Positions 1 through 5,143 of a stretch of DNA of 5,143 bases are shown here, one piece after another. Both the position numbers and the translations under genes were made by a program. The stretch lies in assembly GCA_944392185.1 (NCBI GenBank), contig CALXVW010000039.1:1-5143 (forward strand), read 5' to 3'. The stretch comes from an uncultured Alphaproteobacteria bacterium (GTDB lineage Bacteria; Pseudomonadota; Alphaproteobacteria; RF32; CAG-239). Numbering within the stretch: position 1 is the stretch's first letter; every line of letters starts with the position of its first letter. The notes beneath the pieces are model-generated. The model was given only the letters and a program-made list of their open reading frames with translations, made no database searches and had not been told where the DNA came from.

Positions 1-1
1 G

Positions 2-283
2 CTAAAAATCGGAGCCGATTGGTGTTTGAGCTGCAAGTACAATGATTTTGCAGCCCTTGATGCACCGCAAGTAAAGGAGCTGATGGCGCAATACGATGTT
101 GTTGAGATAAAAATAGATTGGACCGATTATAATGAAGAAATCTTGGCTTTTATGCAAAAATTCGGCCGCAGCGGCTTGCCGTTTTATGTGATTTTCACAC
201 CTAAAATTCCCTCAGGCATGGTTTTGCCGGAGATCTTAAATGAGCAAGATTTAAAAAGAACTATTGAAGCTCTTGCAAATTAG
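2..283 (+). CDS. dsbD: DsbD-type thiol:disulfide interchange protein, C-terminal thioredoxin domain (5' partial)
   Basis: The open frame runs in from the left edge and ends at TAG 281-283, giving the last 93 residues. Near the edge it reads A-D-W-C-L-S-C-K, with the CxxC at residues 8 and 11 of the visible part. This is the redox motif of the DsbD gamma domain, which takes electrons from the membrane domain and passes them to periplasmic partners. Further on come the 'KIDWTDYN' stretch, 'FGRSGLPFYV' with the thioredoxin cis-proline, and 'VLPEIL', all in the order typical of DsbD C-termini. In the family this domain sits in the periplasm after an eight-helix membrane domain, which lies outside the window. 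A TTG at 26 is not the start, because it falls inside the CxxC motif. The 3' end overlaps the convergent rnhA by 23 bases. A related ScsB or stand-alone thioredoxin-like protein cannot be excluded without the N-terminus. Confidence 0.85.
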   Translation, partial: LKIGADWCLSCKYNDFAALDAPQVKELMAQYDVVEIKIDWTDYNEEILAFMQKFGRSGLPFYVIFTPKIPSGMVLPEILNEQDLKRTIEALAN

Positions 284-725
284 TTTGCGCAAGATGTGCC
301 TTCGCCTGATCACGGGCTAATTTGTCGACACGCTCGTTTTCGGGATGACCGTTGTGCCCCTTAACCCACACCCATTTAATTTGATGATGCGATAAAAGGC
401 CGTCCAACTCTTGCCAGAGTTCAAGATTCTTAACTGCCGATTTTTTATTGGTGGTTTTCCAGTTGTTGAGTTTCCAATTCGGCAGCCACTTGGTTACTCC
501 GTCCATCACATAACGGCTGTCGGTATAAAGGGTGATTTGGCATGGCTTTTTTAGGGCTTTAAGAGCATTGATAACGGCTTGTAGTTCCATCCGATTATTG
601 GTAGTCAATGTTTCACCGCCGCTTAGCTCTTTTTCGGTTTTGCCATAACGCAAAATAACACCCCAACCACCGGCACCTGGGTTGCCGGAGCATGCACCGT
701 CCGTATAAATTTCAATCTCCGGCAT
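261..725 (-). CDS. rnhA: Ribonuclease HI
   Basis: This 154-residue protein matches the length of bacterial RNase HI (E. coli has 155) and is collinear with it throughout. RNase HI cuts the RNA strand of RNA-DNA hybrids, removing primers and R-loops in the cytoplasm with two metal ions. All catalytic residues are visible: Asp9 in 'YTDGACSGNPG', Glu47 in 'NNRMEL', Asp69 in 'YTDSRYV', His124 in 'VKGHNGHPENERVD', and Asp134 at the end of that motif. The lysine- and tryptophan-rich basic protrusion, 'WLPNWKLNNWKTTNKK' at about 80-95, is also present. The start is ATG 725-723, with a GGAG at 736-733 placed 7 bases upstream inside the preceding gene. The stop of that gene and this start form TGATG, so translation is probably coupled. 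The stop lies inside the convergent dsbD gene. The protein appears intact and active. Confidence 0.97.
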   Translation of the reverse strand: MPEIEIYTDGACSGNPGAGGWGVILRYGKTEKELSGGETLTTNNRMELQAVINALKALKKPCQITLYTDSRYVMDGVTKWLPNWKLNNWKTTNKKSAVKNLELWQELDGLLSHHQIKWVWVKGHNGHPENERVDKLARDQAKAHLAQTNLQELQ

Positions 726-1792
726 CAGAGTTCTCCGGCCACATATTCGCTGAAAAATTCTGCCAACAGCTGGGTAGAGGTTTCTTCTCCGCGAATAACT
801 TTTGCCACATAGGAACGTAGTTTGTTTTTAGGAATATAAATTCTAAAATCTCTCGGCGCAGCTTGGTCCGCTCCGATAACGCCCTCAAGCTTGAGGTCCT
901 CGTCAATATAAGGGGAGAGAATAATTTCCATATTGCAAAATTTGATGATTCCTCTGGGCGGCAAACGTAATTCAGGTCTGGTAATCAGATTGAGTTGCCC
1001 CTCAATTCCGGGGATGGAGTCCATTTGATTATAATTGGTAAAACGAACTTTGTTGTATTCTCCGCCGTCTTCTATCACGCGGCAAGAGAGATAAAGCTCT
1101 CTGGCAATAACATTGCTGTTGTTTGAGGCTTGGAGAGCAAAACTGATTTTAACGTATTGAGAAGGCGGATTATCAATGCTGTTGGGGTAGAGCATATCTT
1201 CATCAACATTTTCCAAAGCCTCAATTTTGCGGTCTCCCATCAGGAGCTCTACATTAGGCTGGGGAGCACGTCCAAACATTCCTGCAATCACGGCATAAGG
1301 AGCAGGGACATTGTTAGAACCGGAACGGATATAAATACTATTACTGCCGGTTGTCATGAGCGGGGCAATGTCACACTTGGGAATATAGGTTGCCACAAAA
1401 CCATCGCCGTTTTCATCGACACTGACAATATGGTTGCGCACTTTGTTGTGGCTGGGAATAGTGCACCCCGAGATGGCGTTTTCAAGCCAGCTCAAGAAAC
1501 GGTGCACATTTCTGACTTTCACTTTAGCTTTTGCCACATCGCCGGCTTCAAGGTCTCTGGAACACTCCACACCCCAAAGCACCACACCGCCTTCGGAGTT
1601 CCCAAAACCGGAAATGGCTTTAGCCAAGTTTTTGCGGTCATCGCGGTGAAGAGTGGTAAAATTTTTGCCATCAGAAACGGCTTGCTTAAAATCCAAAAAC
1701 AGCTCTTCGGTTTGGCGGTTTAAGATAAACTCATCAATGGCATCTTCACCAAAATAGATGAGTTTCTGAAAGATATCTTCTGCGCGAGACAT
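725..1792 (-). CDS. AlbA_2 (Schlafen-like) domain protein of unknown function, upstream of rnhA
   Basis: The product is 355 residues with no signal peptide or membrane segment, so it is probably cytoplasmic. Residues about 25-172 look like an AlbA_2/Schlafen-type putative nucleic-acid-binding domain: 'EELFLDFK' (29-36) followed by 'AKAISGFGNSEGGVVLWGV' (57-75), the usual E-x-L-E-F-K then AFAN-x-x-GG-x-L-x-x-GV signature. 'YIRSGSNNVPAP' (154-165) corresponds to the 'YxRxGS' strand that closes the domain. Residues 180-355 are rich in predicted beta strands ('YVKISFALQASN', 'RELYLSCRVI', 'GIIKFCNMEIIL'), and I cannot assign them to a family. No helicase or ATPase motifs are present, and the name 'ATP-binding' often given to this family is not supported here. 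The start is ATG 1792-1790, with a GGAG seven bases upstream. The stop overlaps the rnhA start. The biochemical role is unknown. Confidence 0.85.
   Translation of the reverse strand: MSRAEDIFQKLIYFGEDAIDEFILNRQTEELFLDFKQAVSDGKNFTTLHRDDRKNLAKAISGFGNSEGGVVLWGVECSRDLEAGDVAKAKVKVRNVHRFLSWLENAISGCTIPSHNKVRNHIVSVDENGDGFVATYIPKCDIAPLMTTGSNSIYIRSGSNNVPAPYAVIAGMFGRAPQPNVELLMGDRKIEALENVDEDMLYPNSIDNPPSQYVKISFALQASNNSNVIARELYLSCRVIEDGGEYNKVRFTNYNQMDSIPGIEGQLNLITRPELRLPPRGIIKFCNMEIILSPYIDEDLKLEGVIGADQAAPRDFRIYIPKNKLRSYVAKVIRGEETSTQLLAEFFSEYVAGEL
733..736 (-). promoter_or_regulatory. Ribosome binding site of rnhA, embedded in the upstream gene
   Basis: The minus strand reads GGAG seven bases before the rnhA ATG. 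It lies within the last codons of the AlbA_2 gene, and the stop TGA (727-725) shares one base with the ATG (725-723). A good Shine-Dalgarno sequence plus a TGATG junction is the usual arrangement for termination-reinitiation coupling. It also fixes the rnhA start. Confidence 0.75.
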
Positions 1793-1799
1793 AACAAAG

Positions 1800-1803
1800 C
1801 TCC
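1800..1803 (-). promoter_or_regulatory. Ribosome binding site of the AlbA_2 gene
   Basis: The minus strand reads GTGGAGC, with GGAG placed 7 bases before the ATG at 1792. This supports the chosen start, and no better in-frame start lies upstream within the short intergenic gap. Confidence 0.7.
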
Positions 1804-1810
1804 ACTATTA

Positions 1811-1852
1811 GAAATAAGATACCTTAAGATAGCACAAAGAATCTTAAGATTC
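1811..1852 (-). promoter_or_regulatory. Palindrome and phased ATCTTA repeats upstream of the AlbA_2-rnhA pair
   Basis: The 74-base gap 1793-1866 contains a 14-base perfect palindrome, GAATCTTAAGATTC, at 1839-1852. On the minus strand ATCTTA begins three times, at 1850, 1830 and 1820, so the copies are 20 and 10 bases apart, about two and one helical turns. The two copies nearest the gene read TATCTTAAGG and TATCTTATTT in tandem, and each contains a possible -10 hexamer (TATCTT). No convincing -35 box is found at 16-18 bases from either. The arrangement fits an operator over a promoter. The palindrome could also fold as a 5-bp stem with a TTAA loop followed by TTTG, a weak terminator for the M16 gene that ends at 1867. 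Operator function is inferred. Confidence 0.4.
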
Positions 1853-1866
1853 GGATAATAAAGGGC

Positions 1867-3129
1867 TTAAATCTTGAGCAGGCATTTCAGCCCGTCGTAT
1901 TCAACCTTTTGGTCTATGGCACCGAGCAGGGTGTAGGTTGGGTTAGAAGAGAATATTTGTCTGGCCAAGCGCATAATATCATCTTGAGAGACTTTTTCGA
2001 TTCTCTCAACCATTTCTTCAACCGGAATAATGCGGTTATAGATGAGCAACTGTCTGGCCAACATTTCAGCAGTGGAGGACGGGCTTTCAAGTGCCATCAG
2101 CATACTGGCTTTCATCTGCGTTTTTGCCCGTTGCAGCTCTTTAGCGGAAACCGGCTCTTGGCGAATTTTGTTAATTTCGGTGGCAATAACCGGTAGCAGT
2201 TGCTTTAGGTCCTTGGCTCCCGTGCCGGCATAAATTCCGAGCAGGCCGGTGCTGGTATGGGCCGCGGTAAAACTGTAAACAGTGTAAGCAAGCCCTCGTT
2301 TTTCACGCACTTCTTGGAACAGACGCGATGTCATACCGCCGCCCAACAGATTAGCCAAAATAACGCTCGGATAATAGTCTTCGGTTTCATAAGGCAGACC
2401 TTGGAAACCAAGCATAACGTGAGCTTGTTCAATTTTGCGCGGTTCAAAGAAAAAGCCTCCCTGATATTTTTGAATATCAGGCGTAAAATGAGTGTGCGGC
2501 TGCAGGGAGGAAAGGCGTTGCTCAATCATTTTTACAAAATTTTCGTGGTCGATATTGCCGACCGCGCAAGCCACGATATTTTCTGCAGCATAGTTGGTTT
2601 TGAGGTAGTTAAACAAAGTTTCGCGGCTAAAGGAGCGAACATGTTTTTTTGATCCCAAAATAGGCCGGCCCAAAGCTTGGTTTGGAAAGGCAGTTTCTTG
2701 CAGATAGTCAAAAATAATATCATCCGGCGTGTCAAAAGTTTGTTTGATCTCTTGAACGACAACTTCTTGTTCTTTTTTGAGCTCATCAGCCGGAAAAATT
2801 GAGTTGCAAAGGGAATCCGTTAAGACATCAACTGCCAGCTCCAAATCGTTTTTGAGCATTTTGGCATAGTAGGCAGTAAACTCTCTGGCGGTATAAGCGT
2901 TGGATTGTCCGCCGGCATCTTCGATTTCTTCAGAGATTTGCAGAGCCGTGCGGGTGTTGGTTCCCTTAAAAGACATATGCTCCAAAAAGTGAGAGATTCC
3001 GTTAATGTCTTCCGTCTCGTAGGCAGAGCCGGTCTTAACCCACAAGCCAACCGTTACACTTTCAAGCTGCGGAAAGTTTGAGGTGATAATGCGGAGACCG
3101 TTTTTCAAAGTAGTAATTTGAGATTGCAT
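1867..3129 (-). CDS. M16 family zinc metallopeptidase (processing-peptidase-like)
   Basis: This 420-residue protein has the length and motifs of single-chain bacterial M16B peptidases related to the beta subunit of mitochondrial processing peptidase. The inverted zinc motif H-F-L-E-H is at residues 47-51, with His47 and His51 as ligands and Glu50 as the catalytic base. The distal ligand Glu127 in 'EVVVQEI' lies 76 residues after His51, the classic spacing. The C-terminal half carries the glycine-rich loop 'LLGGGMTSRLFQEVREKRGLAYTVYS' region (about 261-286), with the Arg and Tyr that bind substrate. No signal peptide is seen, so the protein may be cytoplasmic; the substrate is not shown. The frame stays open to 3258, but the ATG at 3129 is chosen because the homology begins there ('ITTLKNGLRI'), the family length fits, and the extension would cross the promoter and the elbB start. 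A weak GAAAG lies upstream. An M16 family gene symbol is not justified. Confidence 0.93.
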   Translation of the reverse strand: MQSQITTLKNGLRIITSNFPQLESVTVGLWVKTGSAYETEDINGISHFLEHMSFKGTNTRTALQISEEIEDAGGQSNAYTAREFTAYYAKMLKNDLELAVDVLTDSLCNSIFPADELKKEQEVVVQEIKQTFDTPDDIIFDYLQETAFPNQALGRPILGSKKHVRSFSRETLFNYLKTNYAAENIVACAVGNIDHENFVKMIEQRLSSLQPHTHFTPDIQKYQGGFFFEPRKIEQAHVMLGFQGLPYETEDYYPSVILANLLGGGMTSRLFQEVREKRGLAYTVYSFTAAHTSTGLLGIYAGTGAKDLKQLLPVIATEINKIRQEPVSAKELQRAKTQMKASMLMALESPSSTAEMLARQLLIYNRIIPVEEMVERIEKVSQDDIMRLARQIFSSNPTYTLLGAIDQKVEYDGLKCLLKI

Positions 3130-3163
3130 AATTTTAGTTGCTTTCGTTCCAAGACTAATTATA

Positions 3164-3191
3164 TTGTAAAAAAGATAAGGACATTTATAAA
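3164..3191 (+). promoter_or_regulatory. Candidate promoter for elbB
   Basis: The plus strand has TTGTAA at 3164-3169, a 16-base spacer, and TATAAA at 3186-3191. The predicted start would leave a leader of about 40 bases before the elbB ATG at 3240. The -35 match is only 4 of 6. The -10 box shares the palindromic octamer TTTATAAA (3184-3191) with the opposing promoter of the M16 gene. Confidence 0.35.
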
Positions 3192-3212
3192 GCGAACTAA
3201 GCTTTTTGACAA
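3184..3212 (-). promoter_or_regulatory. Sigma-70-type promoter of the M16 peptidase gene
   Basis: The minus strand reads TTGTCA (3212-3207), a 17-base spacer (3206-3190) and TATAAA (3189-3184), so both boxes match consensus in 5 of 6 positions at the optimal spacing. Transcription would start near 3176, about 47 bases before the ATG at 3129. A perfect TATAAT also occurs at 3163-3158 on the same strand, but it has no -35 box at a suitable distance. Confidence 0.65.
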
Positions 3213-3226
3213 CAGCTATTTTAACG

Positions 3227-3232
3227 AAAGGA
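3227..3232 (+). promoter_or_regulatory. Ribosome binding site of elbB
   Basis: AAAGGA lies 7 bases before the ATG at 3240. It decides between that ATG and the adjacent in-frame TTG at 3237 in favour of the ATG. Confidence 0.75.
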
Positions 3233-3239
3233 ATTTTTG

Positions 3240-3926
3240 ATGGAAGAACAGGCACCAAAATTTGCAGTTATACTTTCCGGTTGCGGCGTTTTTGACGGCT
3301 CAGAAATCCACGAGGCCGTATGCACCATGTTGGCGATAGAGCAGTCAGGCTGCACCTATCAGTGTTTTGCTCCCAACACTTGGCAAGCGCGCACCATAGA
3401 TCACTTTACCGGTCATGCGGTAGCCATTGCCGGCGATGAAGATAACCGCAATGTTTTGGCGGAATCCGCTCGTATTGCCAGAGGAAATGTTAAAGATATA
3501 GCCGAGTTCAAGGCCAAAGACTATGACGCAATAGTTTTCCCCGGCGGTTTTGGCGCAGCGCTCAATTGGAGCGATTTTGCGGTTAAAGGAGCGGAATGTG
3601 AGGTTAATGTTGAAATCCGTCGTGCTTTGGAAGAAAGCTATAAGGAGGGTATAGTTATCGGTGCAATGTGTATTGCTCCGGTTGTTGTTGCCAAGGTTTT
3701 GGGTAAAGAGGGAATCCATCTAACAGTAGGCAATGATAAAAAAGTTGCCGCCGGCTTGGCCAAAATGGGCGCCGTGGCAGAGGAGAAAAGAGCAACCGAG
3801 GTTTGCGTGGATGCCAAGCATAAGATTGTAACCACGCCATGCTACATGCTGGCCACATCTTTGCCAGAGATATATGATGCAACCCGCAATCTGGTAGATG
3901 AGATGCTGGAGCTGATGGACTATTAG
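3240..3926 (+). CDS. elbB: ElbB-type glyoxalase, DJ-1/PfpI superfamily
   Basis: This 228-residue protein matches E. coli ElbB (217 residues) from end to end. Shared signatures are 'ILSGCGVFDGSEIHEAV' (11-27), 'CFAPNTWQ' (42-49), 'ESARIARGNVKDIAE' (75-89), 'PGGFGAALNWSDFA' (101-114), 'GAMCIAP' (141-147) and 'KIVTTPCYMLA' (195-205). Cys144 in 'GAMCIAP' is the nucleophile-elbow cysteine of the DJ-1/PfpI fold, and Glu22 in 'DGSEIHE' is the likely partner acid. E. coli ElbB has glyoxalase III-like activity (water-dependent glyoxal detoxification), and the gene was first named for enhanced lycopene synthesis. A short extra segment, 'AIAGDEDN' around 62-69, appears relative to my recollection of the E. 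coli protein. The gene is divergent from the M16 gene and ends flush with the convergent hpnE. The protein is probably cytoplasmic; the physiological substrate is uncertain. Confidence 0.93.
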   Translation: MEEQAPKFAVILSGCGVFDGSEIHEAVCTMLAIEQSGCTYQCFAPNTWQARTIDHFTGHAVAIAGDEDNRNVLAESARIARGNVKDIAEFKAKDYDAIVFPGGFGAALNWSDFAVKGAECEVNVEIRRALEESYKEGIVIGAMCIAPVVVAKVLGKEGIHLTVGNDKKVAAGLAKMGAVAEEKRATEVCVDAKHKIVTTPCYMLATSLPEIYDATRNLVDEMLELMDY

Positions 3927-3939
3927 CTAGCTTTTTATT
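3905..3939 (+). terminator. Possible intrinsic terminator at the end of elbB
   Basis: GCT-GG-AGCT (3905-3913) can pair with AGCTAGC (3925-3931), leaving a two-base bulge and an 11-base loop. It is followed by TTTTTATT (3932-3939). The hairpin spans the elbB stop codon and the run lies inside the 3' end of hpnE, since there is no intergenic space. The stem is short and imperfect, so this is a weak call. Confidence 0.3.
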
Positions 3940-5003
3940 GCAGTGAAGACAGCTCTTTTGGCAGACAAAACGGCTGTTTCCATGCAGCATGGATGGTCTT
4001 TCATTGTCCAGTCCCCTGCGATAAAGACATTTGGATATTGTGTTTTGGCACTTTCAGGGCGTTGAGAATTTGTAAGAGCGTCCTGTGCTATGGTGGCATG
4101 TTTGTGATGCAAGACCTTAAACGGCGGAACAAAAGCAGAATTTACGCCGCGTAATTTGTCAAGCTCCTGCCACGCTTCTCTGGCCAGATCTTGGAGATTA
4201 ACGTAGTCATCGCCAACAGCCGAAATTGTTATGCCTAAAATGTTATCGTTAACAAAAACCCAATCGGCGATTCCATCTACCACTGCCACAAAAGAAGCGC
4301 CTTTAGGCAAAAATATTTTTTGCGAGGTGCGGTAAAAAATATTGATAATCCCATTGTGAGAAAGGGGATCTGTTTTAAGGAGCTTTGCGCAGTTGCGGTT
4401 ATCAAGTGCCAGAATAACTTTATCATCGGCGCCGAGTTCCACTTGACGGTTGTTAAAGTCAAGTTGTGCTGCCCGCCCAAACTGAGTTTCGATTTTAAGC
4501 AACTTGGTGTTATAAAAAATTTCATCGGCAAAAGGAGTTAATAAGTTGATGATGCGTTGGCTCAAGTTATGCTTGGAAAAATAAATTTTACGTTTATAAG
4601 GCAGCCACGGAAAAGTTTGTTTGATAATGTTTTTAATAATCTCGGGCGCAATTTGTTCGGCTTTGGTGTTGCAACAAGATTTTAGAATATGGCTTTTAAA
4701 AGGCAGAAGTTTAGAAGATAAAGATTCATCTTTTGCATTCCAAAAGAGGCAATTTTTTTCCCACTCGTCAGGTCTAACAAAACGCCTCATCTCTTTGTTG
4801 GCGCCAAGAATGACATGCGTGGCATAATCAAGTACCTGCGAAAAATCATCATCCCGATAAGAGCGGCACCTTCCTCCCGAAGCATCTGCCGCTTCATAAA
4901 CAACCGTGTGTATCCACGGATATTTTTGTTTGAGAATACGCGCGCAAGATAAACCAGTCAACCCGGCTCCGATGATGTGATATGTGGTCGGCCTTTTTTC
5001 CAT
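3927..5003 (-). CDS. hpnE: Hydroxysqualene dehydroxylase-like FAD protein (squalene-associated desaturase), short form
   Basis: This is a 358-residue flavoprotein of the amine oxidase/phytoene desaturase family. The dinucleotide-binding motif is at the N-terminus: 'IIGAGLTGLSCA' (10-21), with Glu37 closing the second strand. 'GGRCRSY' (43-49) follows, and 'LDYATHVILGAN' (58-69) matches the D-x-G-x-H-x-x-x-x-G region of HpnE. The C-terminal FAD motif is 'VFIAGDWT' (326-333), followed by 'HPCCMETAV' where HpnE usually has 'LPATIEGA'. HpnE removes the hydroxyl group of hydroxysqualene to give squalene, the hopanoid precursor. The assignment is strengthened by the upstream squalene/phytoene synthase gene, whose TAA (5006-5004) directly precedes this ATG; a GGA lies six bases before the start. 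The protein is clearly shorter than the roughly 410-440 residues I expect for HpnE, and the missing part seems central. It could instead be another carotenoid- or amine-oxidase-like enzyme. Confidence 0.8.
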   Translation of the reverse strand: MEKRPTTYHIIGAGLTGLSCARILKQKYPWIHTVVYEAADASGGRCRSYRDDDFSQVLDYATHVILGANKEMRRFVRPDEWEKNCLFWNAKDESLSSKLLPFKSHILKSCCNTKAEQIAPEIIKNIIKQTFPWLPYKRKIYFSKHNLSQRIINLLTPFADEIFYNTKLLKIETQFGRAAQLDFNNRQVELGADDKVILALDNRNCAKLLKTDPLSHNGIINIFYRTSQKIFLPKGASFVAVVDGIADWVFVNDNILGITISAVGDDYVNLQDLAREAWQELDKLRGVNSAFVPPFKVLHHKHATIAQDALTNSQRPESAKTQYPNVFIAGDWTMKDHPCCMETAVLSAKRAVFTAIKS

Positions 5004-5143
5004 TTATTTTCCAAACAAGGCTTTAAGCATCAGGCATAGTTTTGCCGGACGGCTGATACGTGGTTTGGGAGAGATAATTTCCCAGCCGCGATTCTTCATG
5101 ATATCAAAATATCGCTTATAAATATATGCCATCATTTTAATCG
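5004..5143 (-). CDS. hpnD: Squalene/phytoene synthase family protein, C-terminus (5' partial), probably presqualene diphosphate synthase
   Basis: Only the last 45 residues are visible, reading leftward from the window edge to TAA 5006-5004. They read 'MMAYIYKRYFDIMKNRGW' and then 'PKPRISRPAKLCLMLKAL'. This is the typical end of HpnD/CrtB-like head-to-head prenyl synthases: a final helix with Y-x-x-x-L/M-x-x-x-x-x-R-G-W, then P-R-[IV]-S-x-P-x-K-L. In the hopanoid pathway HpnC and HpnD together turn two farnesyl diphosphates into hydroxysqualene, which HpnE then reduces. The usual order hpnC-hpnD-hpnE makes HpnD the better choice here, but HpnC or another family member cannot be ruled out from so little sequence. 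The active-site aspartate motifs lie outside the window. The gene abuts hpnE with no gap, indicating one operon. Confidence 0.75.
   Translation of the reverse strand, partial: IKMMAYIYKRYFDIMKNRGWEIISPKPRISRPAKLCLMLKALFGK

Noticed and set aside
26..28. TTG as start codon of the leftmost plus-strand gene
   Set aside because: It falls between the two cysteines of the CxxC motif, and the frame is open to the window edge. The gene therefore begins outside the window.
1130..1723. Plus-strand open frame of 197 codons opposite the AlbA_2 gene
   Set aside because: It is antisense to a gene with recognisable conserved motifs, has no domain I recognise and no clear ribosome binding site. It reads as a shadow of the codon pattern on the other strand.
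2257..2652. Plus-strand open frame of 131 codons opposite the M16 peptidase gene
   Set aside because: It lies entirely inside the conserved M16 coding region in antisense, and its translation has no recognisable motif.
3206..3211. Perfect TTGACA on the plus strand as -35 box for elbB
   Set aside because: At 16-18 bases downstream lie only AAGGAA, AGGAAT or GGAATT, which are the ribosome binding site rather than a -10 box. The same bases are better explained as the reverse-strand TTGTCA of the M16 promoter.
3130..3258. N-terminal extension of the M16 peptidase starting at 3258
   Set aside because: The 43 extra residues have no homology or signal-peptide character. They would run through a near-consensus promoter and overlap the elbB start. 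The ATG at 3129 gives the normal family length.
3655..3990. Minus-strand open frame of 111 codons across the end of elbB
   Set aside because: It overlaps the elbB and hpnE coding ends in another frame, is rich in low-information residues and has no motif or ribosome binding site that I can support.
1..5143. Mobile element, CRISPR array, tRNA or toxin-antitoxin island
   Set aside because: I looked for inverted terminal repeats, regularly spaced direct repeats, cloverleaf-like sequence and small paired genes and saw none. Apart from the AlbA_2 protein, the genes are ordinary housekeeping or lipid-pathway genes.

Overview
The window looks like chromosomal DNA from a Gram-negative bacterium, most likely an alphaproteobacterium with moderate, slightly AT-leaning composition. 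The lineage is an inference from four things: a DsbD-type thiol-disulfide protein, a single-subunit processing-peptidase-like M16 protease of about 420 residues, an ElbB-type glyoxalase, and a hopanoid-type squalene pathway (HpnD/HpnE). I cannot name a genus. Coding density is very high. There are seven genes, two of them cut by the window edges, and only two intergenic gaps of any size (74 and 110 bases). No tRNA, rRNA, CRISPR array, insertion sequence or integrase is visible.

Layout from left to right: (1) the 3' end of a plus-strand gene for the C-terminal thioredoxin domain of DsbD. (2) On the minus strand, rnhA (RNase HI) converges on dsbD with a 23-base overlap. Upstream of rnhA, and joined to it by a TGATG stop/start overlap, is an AlbA_2/Schlafen-like protein with an unassigned C-terminal half. 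(3) A 74-base gap holds a 14-base perfect palindrome and phased ATCTTA repeats. (4) A minus-strand M16 zinc peptidase. (5) A 110-base divergent promoter region. (6) Plus-strand elbB. (7) On the minus strand, hpnE (hydroxysqualene dehydroxylase-like) abuts elbB stop to stop, and its start codon directly follows the stop of a partial squalene/phytoene synthase gene (probably hpnD) at the right edge.

Functionally there are three clusters. HpnD and HpnE belong to the route from farnesyl diphosphate through presqualene diphosphate and hydroxysqualene to squalene, the hopanoid precursor. ElbB, a DJ-1/PfpI-family glyoxalase historically linked to isoprenoid yield, lies next to them but on the opposite strand. 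The AlbA_2 protein and RNase HI appear co-translated, which suggests, without proving it, a joint role in nucleic-acid metabolism. The M16 peptidase and DsbD belong to protein processing and envelope redox. The most unusual items are the AlbA_2-rnhA pair with its repeat-rich upstream region and the shortened HpnE.
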